This document shows, piece after piece, positions 1 through 13,242 of a stretch of DNA of 64,000 bases. Below the pieces are notes generated by a model. That model saw only the letters and a program-made list of their open reading frames with translations. It did no database searches and was not told where the DNA came from. The stretch lies in assembly GCA_009363875.1 (NCBI GenBank), contig CM018694.1, positions 30,017,415-30,081,414 of the forward strand, given 5' to 3'. A program made the translations under genes and the position numbers. The DNA is from Mikania micrantha. Its lineage: Eukaryota; Streptophyta; Magnoliopsida; Asterales; Asteraceae. Positions within the stretch are counted from its first letter, which is position 1; each line of letters starts with the position of its first letter.

Positions 1-2998
1 CCGATAGATTTAGCATACAAGTTTATAGCATTCACATAGCCTGGCATTTACGTATCTTGTGCACATATACTAGCTTTGCATTAGCATAGTTTAGCATTCA
101 CGTATCTTGTGCACAAATACTAGCCTTCACGCAGCCTGGCATTTACGTATCTTGTGCACAGATACTAGCTTTGCTTTAGCATAGTTTAGCATTCACGTAT
201 CTCATGCAAAAATACTAGCTTGTTGTCTTAGCATTTCAAACCAATCAAGCATACAAAGGTCAAAAACATTTCAAGCACTTCGAGCATTCGAGCATATCAA
301 GCGTATCAAGCATATCAAGCATATAAGTCTCTCTGAGTTTGAACATTCAAGCTTTCAAGGTTAGTTTATAAGAGCATCTCAAGATTCTAGTCTTTGCTTT
401 CTTTGCATATTAGAAGCATCCAAGGTTTTAAGCAAATTAGTATAAAAGTATGTAGTCTTAGCATGTAGTCTTAGCATGTAGAATTAGCATGTAGCATCAG
501 CATATAGGTTAAGTGTATGAAGCGTTAGCATTTAGAGTAAGTCTTAGCTTTTAGCTTTAAGAATAAGTGTAATCAGCATAAGCATTAGTATTAGCATTAT
601 GAATAAGTATAAAAGCATTTACGAAACATTTAAACATTTGTTTAAATTGTATAAACATGCTTCTCAGTCCCGAAGTAAAAGTCAAGATAGTTTGAAAAGG
701 GACAATGAACTCACATGTGTTGCTAAGTAAGAATTACAACAGATAATGCGCGCTCGTTGATTGTAGCTTAAGTATCTTCAACACCTGAGTTGTATTACGA
801 GATTCGAATACTATAAGTCTTTATAATAGACGCAGACTAGGGTTTTGGGCTTTGGTGTGCATCTAAGTGTCCTACGTTACTAATGTGTTGCTATAATTTC
901 ATCTAACTAGTCTAAATGTATAATCCGTTTATAAACATTATCCCATGAATAGTTGCTATATAAGCCTTAGTCATGTAAAGCTTATGTTGGTTATATTCAA
1001 TGCCCTTGATTAAGACATTTTAAATCAATTCAATTTAGGTCGAATCATTAAGTTAAAATCATTTAATCAAACTGTAAAGGAGTTTGTAAATCAATTTTTT
1101 TTTATTTTTTAAAACCATAATTTATGATAAAGTAATTATAAGTTAATAGGTTGGACTTAAGTTAACCTTACTTGGTTAACTCTAGGTCTATTGTTAAATC
1201 TTTGCTTTCCATAATTCTTTGATCGCTTGTGAGTATAACTTAGCCCGAAAATTTTGATGGAACTATCGGACTTAGTTGTATACTTCATAGCATTCACTAA
1301 GCATGAATTAACACCCACACTTAGTTACCTCCTTGATTCTTGAAATTCATGCTTTATGTTTGAAATAGTTATACCCCTTGATGTTGTTGCATTAATCTTT
1401 GTTTACCCTCAATCCCACGTGATTGACAAGATATATTTTTAGCATTTGTTTAACAAAGTATTGGTGTCTCAATCCTTAGCATGAAAAGCTTACAAGCTTA
1501 TCACCTTTATTTAAAATTTGGTTGGCTTCATGTTAGGAAACCCTAATAACTTCCCATGAACGTATACCCCACGCATGCAACATCCTTAACCAACCCATGC
1601 ATACGATTCTGTACTCATGGTCACGTAGTAGCTTGGCCGAATAGGAGAGTCTTAGCCGAATGAGGCTTCACCCGACCGAATAGCTTCTGGCTGACCGAAC
1701 CAGCACCTAGGCCGTATGTAGAAGGGCCGAGCGAATAGGGTGTGGCCGATATCAAGTCTGGCCGAAGGGACCTAAGCGAATGAGTAGAGTGGCGAATGGG
1801 TTGGGACCGAATGGATGCATGATCGAATGAGCAAGGGGCGACTGAGATTTGGCTGACCGAATGAAAGGAATGGGGCCATTCGGTCGAAGGTAGCCATTCG
1901 GCCCACCTGCATCATAACCCATTTGGCCGTTCGACCTTTCTCAACGCAGCCTCCCATTTTTTGAGTGAAATGGCTAGAGTTTGCAATGGAACATGTTCCT
2001 ACTTCATTTTACCCGTGTTTGTAGCGATTTCCCTAAGGTTTGAAGGGTGGTTAGCCGATTTTGTAAGTGGTTTGAACCTAGGGTTTGAAAACCCTAAAAT
2101 CGCAACAAAAACTTCATTTTTACCTCAGAATCGATGATTCCAAACTCCGATCATCTGAACTTTCGTGATCTACGTGATGTGGTGGTCGTTTTGACACCAA
2201 AATCACTTGATTTGGTTGAGAAATGAGAGAGTTACTGTGTGGGTTTCTAGAGAGAGAGTGTAGAGAGAGAAAGTGACGGTGGGATGAGATAGAGGAGGTA
2301 GATGAGTGTTAGGTTATGTCATTCAATGCCATTTAATGTCTTGAATCATTCCGCTGCGTTCGGGTCCGTTCGGTTTCGCTCGGCTTCGTGTAAAAGCATC
2401 AGTTTCGTTTGTTTTCGTGACGAACGTCTCGGTTTTAAAATTGGATTTATAAAATCAAATTAGGTTGTGATTCCTAATAAATTATCTAAGTATCTTTCGT
2501 TTATTTTAAATTTCTGTAAACATTTAATTTACTATTTACATCGAGTCGTATACTCCTCGCGCGTATTCGTTCGAATCGTCACCCGTACGAATACGACGAT
2601 AACTACACATTTCAATATGGTTTTTTAATTATTGGATATCATTCAGAACGTTAAACTTTCTGATACATTCGTACAGATCGTCACCTATACGAATAATCCG
2701 TCCATTTAGCATTCCTGTAACGACGTCCGTTATTGTTTTGTTCTGTTCAACGTCACTTACGTTTATACAAAATAGCATCTTAACGAGCATTTACATGACA
2801 GTTTAGTGTTGTCTGATACGTTTCTGACTGTTAAACAATGAGATTTAAATCAGATTGTTGAAATAATTGCATAATAGTTTAACATCAAGCATTACATGAT
2901 AATAGCCTACAAATAGTTCACATAGTTTGTACTTGAGTTACTGTGCAAGTTACTGTGCAGATCACTGTTCCGGTAACATTTCCGGCACTAATGTTACA
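1..2998 (-). repeat. 3' LTR of E1 (partial)
   Basis: Nearly colinear with 8850-11775, with small indels, and ends in TGTTACA at the polypurine tract. Its first 850 or so bases lie outside the window. It holds a cluster of TTCGGCC/GGCCGAAT motifs (about 1625-1935) and paired GTGACGAT-type motifs (about 2570-2700, on the minus strand). The longest open stretch inside (1772-1957) falls in the motif cluster and is not a gene. Confidence 0.92.
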
Positions 2999-3035
2999 GT
3001 CTCCCCTTGTTAGGGAAATTTCATCCCGAAATTTA
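2999..3035 (-). other. Polypurine tract and pol-end palindrome of E1
   Basis: Read on the minus strand, AACAAGGGGAGAC directly precedes the TGTAACA start of the LTR and is the plus-strand primer. Just upstream, 3017-3033 is a near-perfect palindrome (AATTTCG, three-base loop, GAAATT) that overlaps the pol stop codon at 3033-3035. The same palindrome sits in front of the tract in E2, E3 and O. Confidence 0.8.
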
Positions 3036-4308
3036 AGAATCATTATCCGGTACGGCTTCCTCTGTGAGCAGTTGGGGATACTTTGACTTCATGTGATCTT
3101 CACGTTCCTAGGTAAACTCGGGTTCGCGCTTTGAGTTCCAACGAACCTTGACAATCGGGATACGACTTCGCCTTAGTTGCGTAACCTTGCGATCGATAAT
3201 CTCCAAAGGTTCTTCGATAAAGTGCAAATGTTCGTCCAATTGAATTCCTTCTACTGGTATAACGATTGATTCGTCTGCAAGGAATTTCTTCAAATTTGAG
3301 ACGTGAAACACGTCATGCACACCACTAAGTTCATCCGGTAACCTTAGTCTATACGCTACAGGACCAATACGTTCAATGATCTCGAACGGTCCCACGTATC
3401 GGGGTGCTAATTTGCCTTTCTTTCCAAAACGGACTACGCCTTTCCATGGGGATACCTTTAACATGACGCGGTCTCCCACTTGGAATTCCAACGGCTTGCG
3501 CGGTTTGTCGGCATAGCTCTTTTTTCTGCTTTAGATTGCTTGTAGCCTTTGTTGAATTTGAGCAATCTTATCGGTAGTTTCTTGAATAAGATTTGGCCCA
3601 GTTATTCGATTATCTCCCACTTCAGTCCAACAGATCGGCGATCGACATTTTCGACCATAAAGAGCCTCGAACGGTGCACCTCCGATGCTACTATGGTAAC
3701 AGTTGTTGTAGGAGAATTCGATCAGCGGCAAATGAGAGTCCCAATTCCCACCAAAATCTAATACACAAGTTCTCAACATGTCCTCCACGGTCTGTATAGT
3801 ACGTTCGCTCTGTCCGTCAGTTTGTGGATGCTAAGTTGTACTCAGATTTAAGTGTCCCTAGAGATTTCTGCTATGATTTCCAAAACCTTGATGTAAATCT
3901 GCTGTCTCGATCTGAAATGATAGACAATGGCACACCATGACATACCACTATCTCGTTTATGTATAGCCTTGCCAGTTTATCTATCGTGTAGGTCTCACAA
4001 ATTGGCAATAAATGAGTAGACTTGGTTAATCGATCAACGATAACCCAAATTGTATCATGCCCACTGGAAGTGCAGGGTAGCTTGGTAATGAAGTCCATAG
4101 CTATTTGTTCCCACTTCCAGAGTGGAATCTTAGGCTGTTCCAATAAACATGACGGTTTCTGGTGTTTCGCCTTCACTTTCGCACACGTAAGGCATCAACC
4201 AACGTACTCGGCTATGTCTTTCTTCGTACCCGGCCACCAATAAAATTCCCGCAAGTCTTGGTACATTTAATCAGCACCCGGATACACAGAGTACTTGGTC
4301 TTGTGTGC
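3033..4308 (-). pseudogene. E1 integrase and C-terminal chromodomain-like region, broken
   Basis: Integrase joins retroviral-type cDNA to host DNA. Going down from 4308, an H2C2 zinc-finger remnant (CLTCAKVK) is followed by core motifs: the first Asp near MDFITKLP, the second in SDRDSRF and a core tail in YGRKCRSP. The C-terminal part (3108-3491) has the FHVSNLKK motif and the KVRWNS segment typical of the chromodomain tail of plant chromoviruses. The frame is broken by stops near 4308 and 4270 and by frameshifts between 3871 and 3788 and near 3500. A TGG-to-TAG change truncates the tail near 3107. The region that should carry the catalytic Glu is scrambled, so activity is very unlikely. Confidence 0.88.
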
Positions 4309-5681
4309 TTAATCAAAGATAATCCTTCTCAATTCATCCACTGCAGGAATCCATACACGATCCTTGTAGTAGATGACTCCATCAGGCTTTGTTTCAAATT
4401 GCTTTTCTGCTCCACAATCGAGTTCTTTCTTCAGGTTTCCTCGTTCAACTGCCTCTTGTTGTGCTTGAATAATTTTGTTGCGTAAGCTTGTCTGCACAGT
4501 CATTCCCATTGATCTGACGCGCAAGGGTTTGACCCATTCCTTCCGACTCAAGGCATCAGCTACAACGTTTGCCTTGCCCGGATGGTACTTGAATACACAG
4601 TCGTAATCATTTAGAAGTTCAACCCAACGTCGTTGTCGCATGTTGAGTTCCTTATGATCGAATATATGCTGCAGACTCGTATGATCAGTAAATATGGTAC
4701 ACTTGGTGCCATATAAGTAATGTCTCCAGATCTTCAGTGCGAATACCACTGCTCCCAGTTCTAGGTCATGAGTAGTGTAGTTCTTCTCATGAATCTTTAG
4801 TTGTCTCAAGGCATACGCAATAACTTTGTCCCGTTGCATTAACACGCAACCAAGTCCCTGATTGGATGCATCACAGTACACCACAAAGTCATCACAACCT
4901 TCAGGGAGAGATAAGATCGGAGCATCACATAGCTTTTGCTTCAAAGTTCGGAAGGCATCTTCTTGCTTCTGCTCCCAAACAAACGGTTCGCTCTTCTGTG
5001 TTAACTTGGTGAGAGGTAAAGCTATTTTAGAAAAGTTTGAGATAAACCTCCTATAATAGCCTGCCAATCCCAGAAAGGACCGTATCTTTGTCGGTGTCTT
5101 CGGAGTATCACAGTTCTTTAATGCTTCGATCTTGGTGGGGTCTACATGTATTCGCTCATTGTTGACTACGTGACCCAGGATTTGAACTTCTCTTAGCCAA
5201 AATTCACACTTAGAGAATTTTACGTAAAGTTTCTCTTCCTTCAACAGCTCCAAGATCATACTGAGATGCTGTTCATGCTCTGCTTTGCTTTTGGAATAAA
5301 TCAGTATATCATCAATGAAGACAATAATAAACTGATCCAAGTACGGCTTGCACACTCGGTTCATGAGGTCCATGAAAACCACTGGTGCATTCGTCAATCC
5401 AAAAGGCATCACCATAAACTCGTAATGCCCATATCTGGTTCGAAACACCGTCTTCGGTATGTCTTCGTCTTGGACTCTAAGCTGATGACATCCGGACCGT
5501 AAGTCAATCTTCGAAAAATACTGTGCTCCTTGCAGCTGGTCAAAAAATCATCAATCCTCGGCAATGGATACCGATTCTTGATGGTCAGCTTGTTCAGCTC
5601 ACGGTAGTCTATGCACATTCGAAAAGATCCATCCTTCTTCTTCACGAAGAAAACTGGAGCTCCCCAAGGCGAGTAGCTCGG
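4309..5681 (-). pseudogene. E1 reverse transcriptase and RNase H, frameshifted
   Basis: This part of pol copies element RNA into cDNA and degrades the RNA template. The N-terminal fingers (VKKKDGSFRMCIDYRELNK, 5409-5645) are separated by a frameshift near 5560 from a 379-codon open stretch (4309-5448). That stretch contains the palm motif VFIDDILIYS, the connection domain, and an RNase H with YCDAS, THDLELGAVV and FTDHTSLQHIF. The end of RNase H (ADALSRK) is present. A TGA replaces the expected Arg codon just before the fingers at 5682. The catalytic Asp pair is kept, so the damage is to the frame rather than to the active site. Confidence 0.92.
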
Positions 5682-7696
5682 TCAGATGAAACCTTTGTCA
5701 AGTAGCTCCTGCAATTGATTCGATAATTCCTGCATCTTTGAAGGTGCTAACCTGTAAGGAGATTTAGCAATAGGAGTTGCTCCAGGAATTAAGGTAATAC
5801 GAAACTCTATCGGTTGCACAGGTGGCAACCCTGGTAAGTCTTCAGGAAACACTTCTGGGTATTCCTTCACTATTGGCACATCTTGAATTTTGATCTTGTC
5901 TTTCTCTTTCTCCACCACATGAGCCAGAAAAGCTATACTTCGCTTCTGCAGACATTTTCGCGCTTTTATGCAGGATATGATTTTGAAACTACGTTTTGCT
6001 TGATCCCCTCGAACTTCCAATACTTGATCATTCGTCAATGGAATTCGAAGCAGCTTTTCAGAACAGATGACTTCCACTCTATTGAGAGGTAGCCAATCCA
6101 TCCCAACAATGATGTCGAAACTGCCCAGCTCCATCAGTATCAAGTCGATGGTAAATATATGATCAGTAAGTGTAAGTGGCTAGTTCCTAAGTATAGTGCT
6201 AGCTGTGATTTGTTTCCCATTTGCTACTTTGATAATATAAGGGGAGTCTAAAGATTCCTCAGTAAGGTTAAGTTGGCGTGCAAAGTCAGATGAAATAAAA
6301 CTCTGATCTGCACCAGTGTCAAGCAGAATAGATGCATAAAATTCATGTAAAAGAAATGTACCAGTGACCACGTTAGGGTCTTGGCGTGCTGCAGTTGCTC
6401 CAATCACAAATGCCCTCCCATGAGGTGCTTGAGTTCTCTATTGCGTTCGCTTTGGACAATCTTGGGAGAAATGGCCTAGTTCTCCACAGTTATAGCATCC
6501 CCTATTGTTGTTGTTATGATTGCCAAGGTTTGGTGGTGGAGGTAATGCTATATCAGCGTTGTTTGTAGCTTGTGTTGCTGGGGTAAGGCATTGCGGAGCC
6601 CAGTGAACTAGTCGGTCACAACTGTTGCATCTTCTACACTTCGCAGCAGCAGGATGGTGAAATTTGCATTGTGCACACTGAGGATGCATTCCAACATAAG
6701 GTTTGTGTGCAGCATTAGCAGGTGCTGCAGTGACTTGTTGCAAAGGGGTGGCCATCACATAGTTCTTGACGACCTTTTGCTTCTTCTTCTAATGATGTTC
6801 GGGTTTCTTTGCCTGTTCTTCCTTATCTTTGCTCGAGTCTTTCCTCAGAACTCCTGATTTCATCATTACATCAGTAGTTTAGCTGATAGGGAGATGGCTA
6901 ACTCCAGAGTTGCAGGGTTTGCATCAAGTACAATGCCCTGAATGCAGGATGGTAATCCTTCCACATAACGATCAATAAGCTTTTCTAGAGTCGGCACCAT
7001 CTCTGGCGCCAAAGCTACCAGTTCGTGATAGCGAGTAGTATAAGCCATATGGTCTGCCCCTTTCATCACATGATTGGACAGTTCAGTCTCTTGCTTCTGA
7101 AGTTCATGCTTTGGACATAATTCATTCCTTAGGAGGATTTTGAAATCTGCCCAAGGCATAGCCAGTGCTTCGTCTCTGCCTCTAGCTCTTATCTGCGAGT
7201 TCCACTAAGTTAAGGCCCGCTTGCTAAAAGATCCAGCAGCGTAGTGAACCTTAGGGTGTTATGGACAACTGCTAATGTCCAGAGTGGTCTCCATATTCTA
7301 TAGCCATTGGATCGGTCCAACAGCTCCTTCAAAACAGCTAAAGCTTGGCGGCTTGCATCCTACGAATGATTTGTAGGAACAGTCTGAAGTAGTGCCGGTG
7401 TTTCCACTAGCTTCCCCTGTAGTATGCCCAGAGTTGTTGCCGTGACCTTGAATCCTATTGATCATCTCTGGGATGACATCTTTCAGCTGATTAGTCAGCT
7501 GAATGCTCAGTAATGTTGCCAAAGCAACGGTAGCAGGATCTAGAGCTGGAGTTGCATTCGGGTTTGGAGGAGGAATGAGTGGAGGAGGAGGAGGCGAAGG
7601 AGGTGAATCAGCTGGTGATGGCGTTGACGAGTGTGGGGCTGAATTTTGTGGCGGTGGCAGAAGAGGAGGTGGTCTTCTAGGCGGCAATCTGATCAT
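5682..7696 (-). pseudogene. E1 gag, zinc knuckles and protease, broken
   Basis: Gag forms the virus-like particle and protease cuts the polyprotein. The start chosen is the ATG at 7694-7696 (MIRLPPRR), matching E3. A proline-rich N-terminus is followed by the gag core (HYSYKSFVGCKPPSF-like motif, NHVMKGADHMAYTTRYHEL), a Cys/His cluster (CAQCKFHH to CRRCNSC), a CCHC knuckle (CYNCGELGHFSQDC, complete) and the protease motif DTGADQSFIS near 6310. At least five in-frame stops interrupt it (near 7296, 7255, 7205, 6436 and 6180), and there is a frameshift near 6880. The Gly-rich open frame on the opposite strand (7503-7820) is only the shadow of the proline-rich part. Confidence 0.9.
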
Positions 7697-7841
7697 AACC
7701 AAAAGAATATTGGTTAGTGCAGTGATCGAATGCAGAAGACACAATGCAAGAGTAAATCCTATGTTCTCTTTAAGAGGGTCCCTAAGTTATAGTCTAGGCC
7801 AAACCATTTCAAGTAAATGACCTATTATTCTCTATAACCTT

Positions 7842-7858
7842 GAGCTCTGATACAAATC
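7842..7858 (-). other. Primer-binding site of E1
   Basis: On the minus strand the LTR end (GTGTGACA) is followed by GAT and then TTGTATCAGAGC, which matches the initiator-Met tRNA complement TGGTATCAGAGC except for one base. From here to the gag start at 7696 is an untranslated leader of about 145 bases with no other feature. Confidence 0.85.
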
Positions 7859-10800
7859 TGTCACACACCGAGCCGGCGGGCCAGATCGTGTGTCCCGCCG
7901 GGCGGAAGGTTCTCGGGGCGCGATATCGGGAGATGATAATCATTATGATCAGAATGTTTACATAGCATCAACATTGAGAATAACTAAAGCACAAATAGCA
8001 TTACACAAGGATTACAAAGTTAAATTACATCTGTCAATGTTTGATAATTTAACTAAGTAAACCTATCAAAAAAATCAAATGTTTACTATCTTGTAACTGT
8101 ACAAGATATCAAAATTTATTCACACCAAACACAAAATATGTGCTTCACAAAACTACTAGGTCCTCTACTGGGCATCCTAGCATGCATTCCTGAGCCTTAG
8201 CTTAATCGTGTACATCACATGAGAAAGCATGAAAGAAAACAAAGTCAACATAATGGTTGGTGAGTTCATGTAGTTTAGTATTTGAAAATTAGCTTTTGCA
8301 AACCTTTTCGGTAACAACCTTAACCTCATTAAGATCACCTGTAATATCCAATTCGGTATGCTTATATATAGGACATACGAAAGGGTCGAGCCTATAACCC
8401 ACCCAGACGCCATCCCACCACATACTAAACCATGTATGACATTGTTGTTAATGATAATTAAGCGATTTACCTACCATCCAATCCCATTTCCATCATAGCT
8501 TTAGCATTCTGTTTAAAAGTTTACATCATGCACACAATAGCATTTGCAAGTCTAGTTTGAGAGTTACCTTTATGGACAACTGAACACCCTAAGGAATCCA
8601 GTATCAATCCATATAGGACCTAGATTTGATTAGCAACATCGGTGTTTTGATAAAGGGTCCCCAAGATGACACAAAGTCAACTAAAGGAAACCCGAATCAT
8701 CCTAGTCGCACGTCACAACACATGGGTGGACAATGAGGAATCACTTTATGGCAAGCACTGAGAGGCCAGCAGTCTGCTCCTCAAAGTCCTGACTATGAAG
8801 AACACCCTATGGCAAGCACTGAGAGGCCAGTCGGTCCGTTCTACGATAGCCGATAGCTTTAGCATACAAGTTTATAGCATTCACATAGCCTGGCATTTTC
8901 GTATCTTGTGCACATATACTAGCTTTGCATTAGCATAGTTTAGCATTCACGTATCTTGTGCACAAATACTAGCCTTCACATTGCCTGGCATTTACGTATC
9001 TTGTGCACAGATACTAGCTTTGCTTTAGCATAGTTTAGCATTCACGTATCTCATGCACAAATACTAGCCTGTTGTCTTAGTATTTCAAACCAATCAAGCA
9101 TACAAAGGTCAAAATCATTTCAAGCACTTCGAGCATTCGAGCATATCAAGCATATCAAGCATATAAGTCTCTATGAGTTTGAACATTCAAGCTTTCAAGG
9201 TTAGCTTATAAGAGCATCTCAACATTCTAGTCTTGGCTTTCTTTGCATATTAGAAGCATCCATGGTTTTAAGCAAATTAGTATAAAAGTATGTAGTCTTA
9301 GCATGTAGCATTAGCATGTAGCATCAGCATATAGGTTAAGTGTATGAAGCATTAGCATTCAGAGTAAGTCTTAGCTTTTAGCTTTTAGAATAAGTGTAAT
9401 CAGCATAAGCATTAGTATTAGCATTACGAATAAGTATAAAAGCATTTACAAAACATTTAAACATTTGTTTAAAATGTATAAACATGCTTCTCAGTCCCGA
9501 AGTAAAAGTCAAGATAGTTTGAAAAGGGACAATGAACTCGCCAGTGTTGCTAAGTAAGAATTACAACAGATAATGCGCGCTCGTTGATTGTACCTTAAGT
9601 ATCTTCAACACTTGAGTTGTATTAAGAGATTCGAATATTATAAGTCTTTATAATAGACGCAGACTAGGGTTTTGGGCTTTGGTGTGCATCTAAGTGTCCT
9701 ATGTTACTAATGTGTTGCTAGAATTTCATCTAACTAGTCTAAATGTATAATCCGTTTATAAACATTATCCCATGAATAGTTTCTATATAAGCATTAGTCA
9801 TGTAAAGCTTATGTTGGTTATATTCAATGCCCTTGATTAAGACATTTTAAATCAATTCAATTTAGGTCGAATCATTAAGTTAAAATCATTTAATCAAATT
9901 GTAAGGAGTTTGTAAATCAATTTTTTTTATTTATTAAAACCATAATTTATGATAAAGTAATTATAAGTTAATAGGTTGGACTTAAGTTATCCTCACTTTG
10001 TTAACTCTAGGTCTATTGTTAAATCTTTGCTTTCCATAATTCTTTGATTGCTTGAGAGTATAACCTAGCCCGAAAAGTTTAATGGAACTATGGGACTTAG
10101 TTGTATACTTCATAGCATTCACTAAGCATGAATTAACACCCACACTTAGTTACCTCCTTGATTCTTGAAATTCATGCTTTATGTTTGAAATAGTTATACC
10201 CCTTGATGTTGTTGCATTAATCTTTGTTTACCCTCAATCCCACGTGATTGGCAAGATATATGTTTAGCATTTGTTTAACAAAGTATTGGTGTCTCAATCC
10301 TTAGAATGAAAAGCTTACAAGCTTATCACCTTTATTTAAAATTAGGTTGGCTTCATGTTAGGAAACCCTAATAACTTCCCATGAACGTATACCCCACGCA
10401 TGCAAAATCCTTAACGAACCCATGCATAAGATTCTGTACTCATGGTCAAGTAGTAGCTCGGCCGAATAGGAGAGTCTTAGCCGAGTGAGGCTTCACCCGA
10501 CCGAAATAGCTTCGGGCTGACCGATCCAGCACCTAGTCCGTATGTAGAAGGGCCGAGCGAATAGGGTGTGGCCGAACCAGGTCTGGCCGAAGGGACCTAA
10601 CCGAATGAGTAGAGTGGCGAATGGGTTGGGACCGAACGGATGCATGATCGAATTAGCTAGGGGCGACTGAGATTTGGCCGACCTAATGAAAGGAATGGAG
10701 CCATTCGGCCGAAGGTAGCCATTCGGCCCACCTGCATCATAACCCATTTGGCCATTCGACCTTTCTCAAGGCAGCCTCCTATTTTTTGAGTGAAATGGCT

Positions 10801-11775
10801 AGATTTGCAATGGAACATGTTCCTACTTCATTTTACATGTGTTTGTAGCGATTTCCCTAAGGTTTGAAGGGTGGTTAGCCGGTTTTGTAAGTGGTTCGAA
10901 CCTAGGGTTTGAAAACCCTAAAATCGCAACAAAAACTTCATTTTTACCTCAGAATTGATGATTCCAAGCTCAAATCATCTGTACTTTCGTGACCTACGTG
11001 ATGTGGTGGTCGTTTTGACACCAAAATCACTCGATTAGGTTGAGAAATGAGAGAGTTGGAGTGTGGGTTTCTAGAGAGAGAGTGTAGAGAGAGAAAGTGA
11101 CGGTGGGGATGAGAGAGAGGAGGTAGATGAGTGTTAGGTTATGGCATTCAATGCCATTTAATGTCTTGAATCGTTCGGGTGCGTTCGGGCCCGTTCGTGA
11201 CGAACATCTTGGTTTTAAAATAGGATTTATAAAACCAAAATAGGTTGTGATTCCTAATAAATTATTTCAGTATCTTTCGTTTATTTTAAATTTCTGTAAA
11301 CATTTAATTTACGATTTAAATCGAATTGTATAGTCGTCGCGCGTATTCGTTCGAATCGTTTCCCGTACGAATACGACGATAACTACACTTTTCAACATGG
11401 GTTCTAATTATTGGACATCATTCAGAACGTTAAACTTTCAGATACATTCGTACAGATCGTCACCTATACGAATAATCCGTCCATTTATCATTCCTGTAAC
11501 GACGTTCGTTATTGTTTTGTTCTGTTCAACCTCGCATACGTTTATACAAAATAACATCTTAACGAGCATTTACATGACAGTTCAGCGTTGTCTGATACGT
11601 TTCTGACTGTTAAGCCGTGAGATTTAAATCAGATTGTTGAAACAATTCCTAATAGTTTAACGTCAAGCATTACATGATAATAGCATACAAATAGTTCACA
11701 TAGTTTGTACTGAGTTACTGTGCAAGTTACTGTGCAGATCACTGTTCCGGTAACGTTTCCCGCACTGATGTTACA
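7859..11775 (-). repeat. 5' LTR of E1 (3.9 kb)
   Basis: Full LTR, read on the minus strand from TGTAACA (11775) to GTGTGACA (7859). It contains paired TGACG-type motifs (about 11350-11470), a TTCGGCC-rich array (10455-10760), CT-rich sequence (11060-11130) and the stem-loop module at 8318-8463, about 500 bases before the LTR end. No convincing TATA box is seen in the promoter-proximal third. No gene is seen in it. Confidence 0.93.
8318..8463 (-). other. Stem-loop module H1 in E1 5' LTR
   Basis: The arms at 8318-8349 and 8433-8463 are imperfect reverse complements (CTTAA, TCATTAACA and GTAATAT blocks pair). Between them lies the shared core: on the minus strand GTGGTGGGATGG, then CTGGG, a short inner hairpin, and TATATATAAGC. 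The same core occurs ten more times in this window with different arms. Confidence 0.7.
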
Positions 11776-13242
11776 ATTCGAACGAATACGCGCGAAGGTG
11801 ACGCGATCTGACGAAACGAAATTAATTAACGATTTCAAAACGGTAATAAAATAAGGAAAATAAATGTAAATTATTTATTAGGAATCACAACCATAAAACC
11901 TAAAAAAATAAATTCTTTTATTAAATTCGAAAACTACGCACGTTACGTTCCGGAAACGCGATGAAAACGAAAACTGAGCAAACAAAACGAACCCGAACAC
12001 CCTCGGAGTATAAATACACTAAATGAACCATCTTCCTCATTTATTACACCTCCTCTCTCTCTCTAGAACTCAAATCCCGGTTCTCTCTCTCTCTAAGAAG
12101 TTTGAACTTCAAACCCTCATAACTTGGCCATTTCTCAACCAAATCACTCCATATTTGAGCCTACACGAAGCTCTTGATCTTCTCTACCTAGAAGTAAAAC
12201 CAATCTGAGGAGTTATCCATCAAAACTTGAGGAATGGAGCTGCAAAGATCACGAAAATTATGGTTTTTTCCTTTTTCTTTTTGAACCTTAACCAAAAACC
12301 GGTTGTAACTTGCCTAGACCTTAGGAAAACCTCACCAAAAACACTTGGGAGTGGCTTAGGAACCAGTGACACCGTTTCGGGTAGACTTGGCTCGAAATTT
12401 GGGGTTTGCACATGTTTGGGTTCGAGCGCCCGAAGGGAAAGCCACCCAGTAGGGCCGAATGGTCCAGGGTCGAATGGCTCCTTTCGCCCTACACACTCAC
12501 TCGGTCGGATTCAGGTCATTCGCATACCCCTCTTCGGTCGGCCAAGAGCCATTTGTCGAGCTCCTCATTCGGGCAAAGTATGAACTCCATTCAGCTGAAC
12601 TAAGCCACAATCATTCGACCAATACACCACCTTAGTCAGCCACCCTTATTCGGATGAACCACAGTTTCATTCGGCTAGACCCCATCATTCGACTCATGTT
12701 ATTCGATCGGCTTAGGTGATTCGGCCAAGAGAATGGTTGGTTCGGCCCAATCATTCGGCCCAGTCATTCGACCCACATAACTGATCCGGCCCATGACACA
12801 TACACTCGGCCCATGTTATGGGATTCGGCCCACTTGACCCAAGATGTAAACAAAGACATAAATAAATTTCATAGATCACATGCATGGGATTTCCTAAAAT
12901 ACTACAAAGGTGGTAGATTGTGGGTCCAAGAACTTCACAAAAATCTAAAACCTTGTCCTTTGAAAATGATGACAAATGATTTAAAGAAGGATAAAACAAA
13001 TCGAACAAGGATCATAGGAAATTCAATTTCAAAATACTAAAGGTTTATAACCTTTAAGCTAAAACCTAAGTTGTGTACTTATACACAATAGTAGGTTTCA
13101 AGATTTCACTACATTATATGGGTTCATGTCAGGCTAAACACAAAACCTTAACAACATGACTTGTTAACATATCAAATTGGTTAAGGGCTAGTATAATCTA
13201 CTACAAGAGAACCGAGGCCGAATGATGAGCAAGACCGATAAG
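11776..13242 (+). repeat. L1: outer LTR, segment 1
   Basis: Homologous to 18450-19898 of L2, and the sequence resumes at 17037 after solo LTR S1 (compare ...accgaggccgaatgatgagc with 53200-53225). It has TATAAAT at 12009-12015 after an AACCCGAAC block, a CT-rich stretch (12053-12100) and a TTCGGCC array (12415-12835). The open stretches 12227-12583 and 12813-13040 lie in this LTR and have no recognisable protein. The 5' part of L1 is to the left of E1, outside the window. Confidence 0.8.
12009..12015 (+). promoter_or_regulatory. TATA box of L1
   Basis: TATAAAT follows a conserved AACGAACCCGAACAC block. The same block precedes TATAAAA in L2 (18814-18820), which marks it as the likely core promoter of this LTR family. 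Confidence 0.6.

Larger units (their letters stand above)
1..11775 (-). mobile_element. E1: decayed Ty3/gypsy chromovirus (Tekay-like), left end cut by window
   Basis: The order on the minus strand is 5' LTR (7859-11775), primer-binding site, gag, protease, RT, RNase H, integrase, polypurine tract and 3' LTR (1-2998). The 3' LTR starts inside the repeat: window base 1 matches base 8850 of the other LTR. RT keeps the FIDD motif and the protease keeps DTGAD, but several stops and at least three frameshifts make the element non-autonomous. The Tekay assignment rests on LTRs near 4 kb, the tRNA-iMet-type primer site and a C-terminal chromodomain-like segment. It interrupts LTR L1. The right flank is ATTCG; the left duplicate is outside the window. 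Confidence 0.9.

Noticed and set aside
7503..7820. Gly-rich open frame on the plus strand
   Set aside because: Antisense shadow of the proline-rich N-terminus of E1 gag; the same effect appears at 32250-32498 opposite ORF3.
10493..10747. Pro/Gly/Asn-rich open frame in E1 LTR, and similar ones at 12227-12583, 14330-14584, 19296-19541, 35193-35599 and 61420-61771
   Set aside because: Produced by the TTCGGCC motif arrays, which lack stops by composition. Positions and frames are not consistent between LTR copies.
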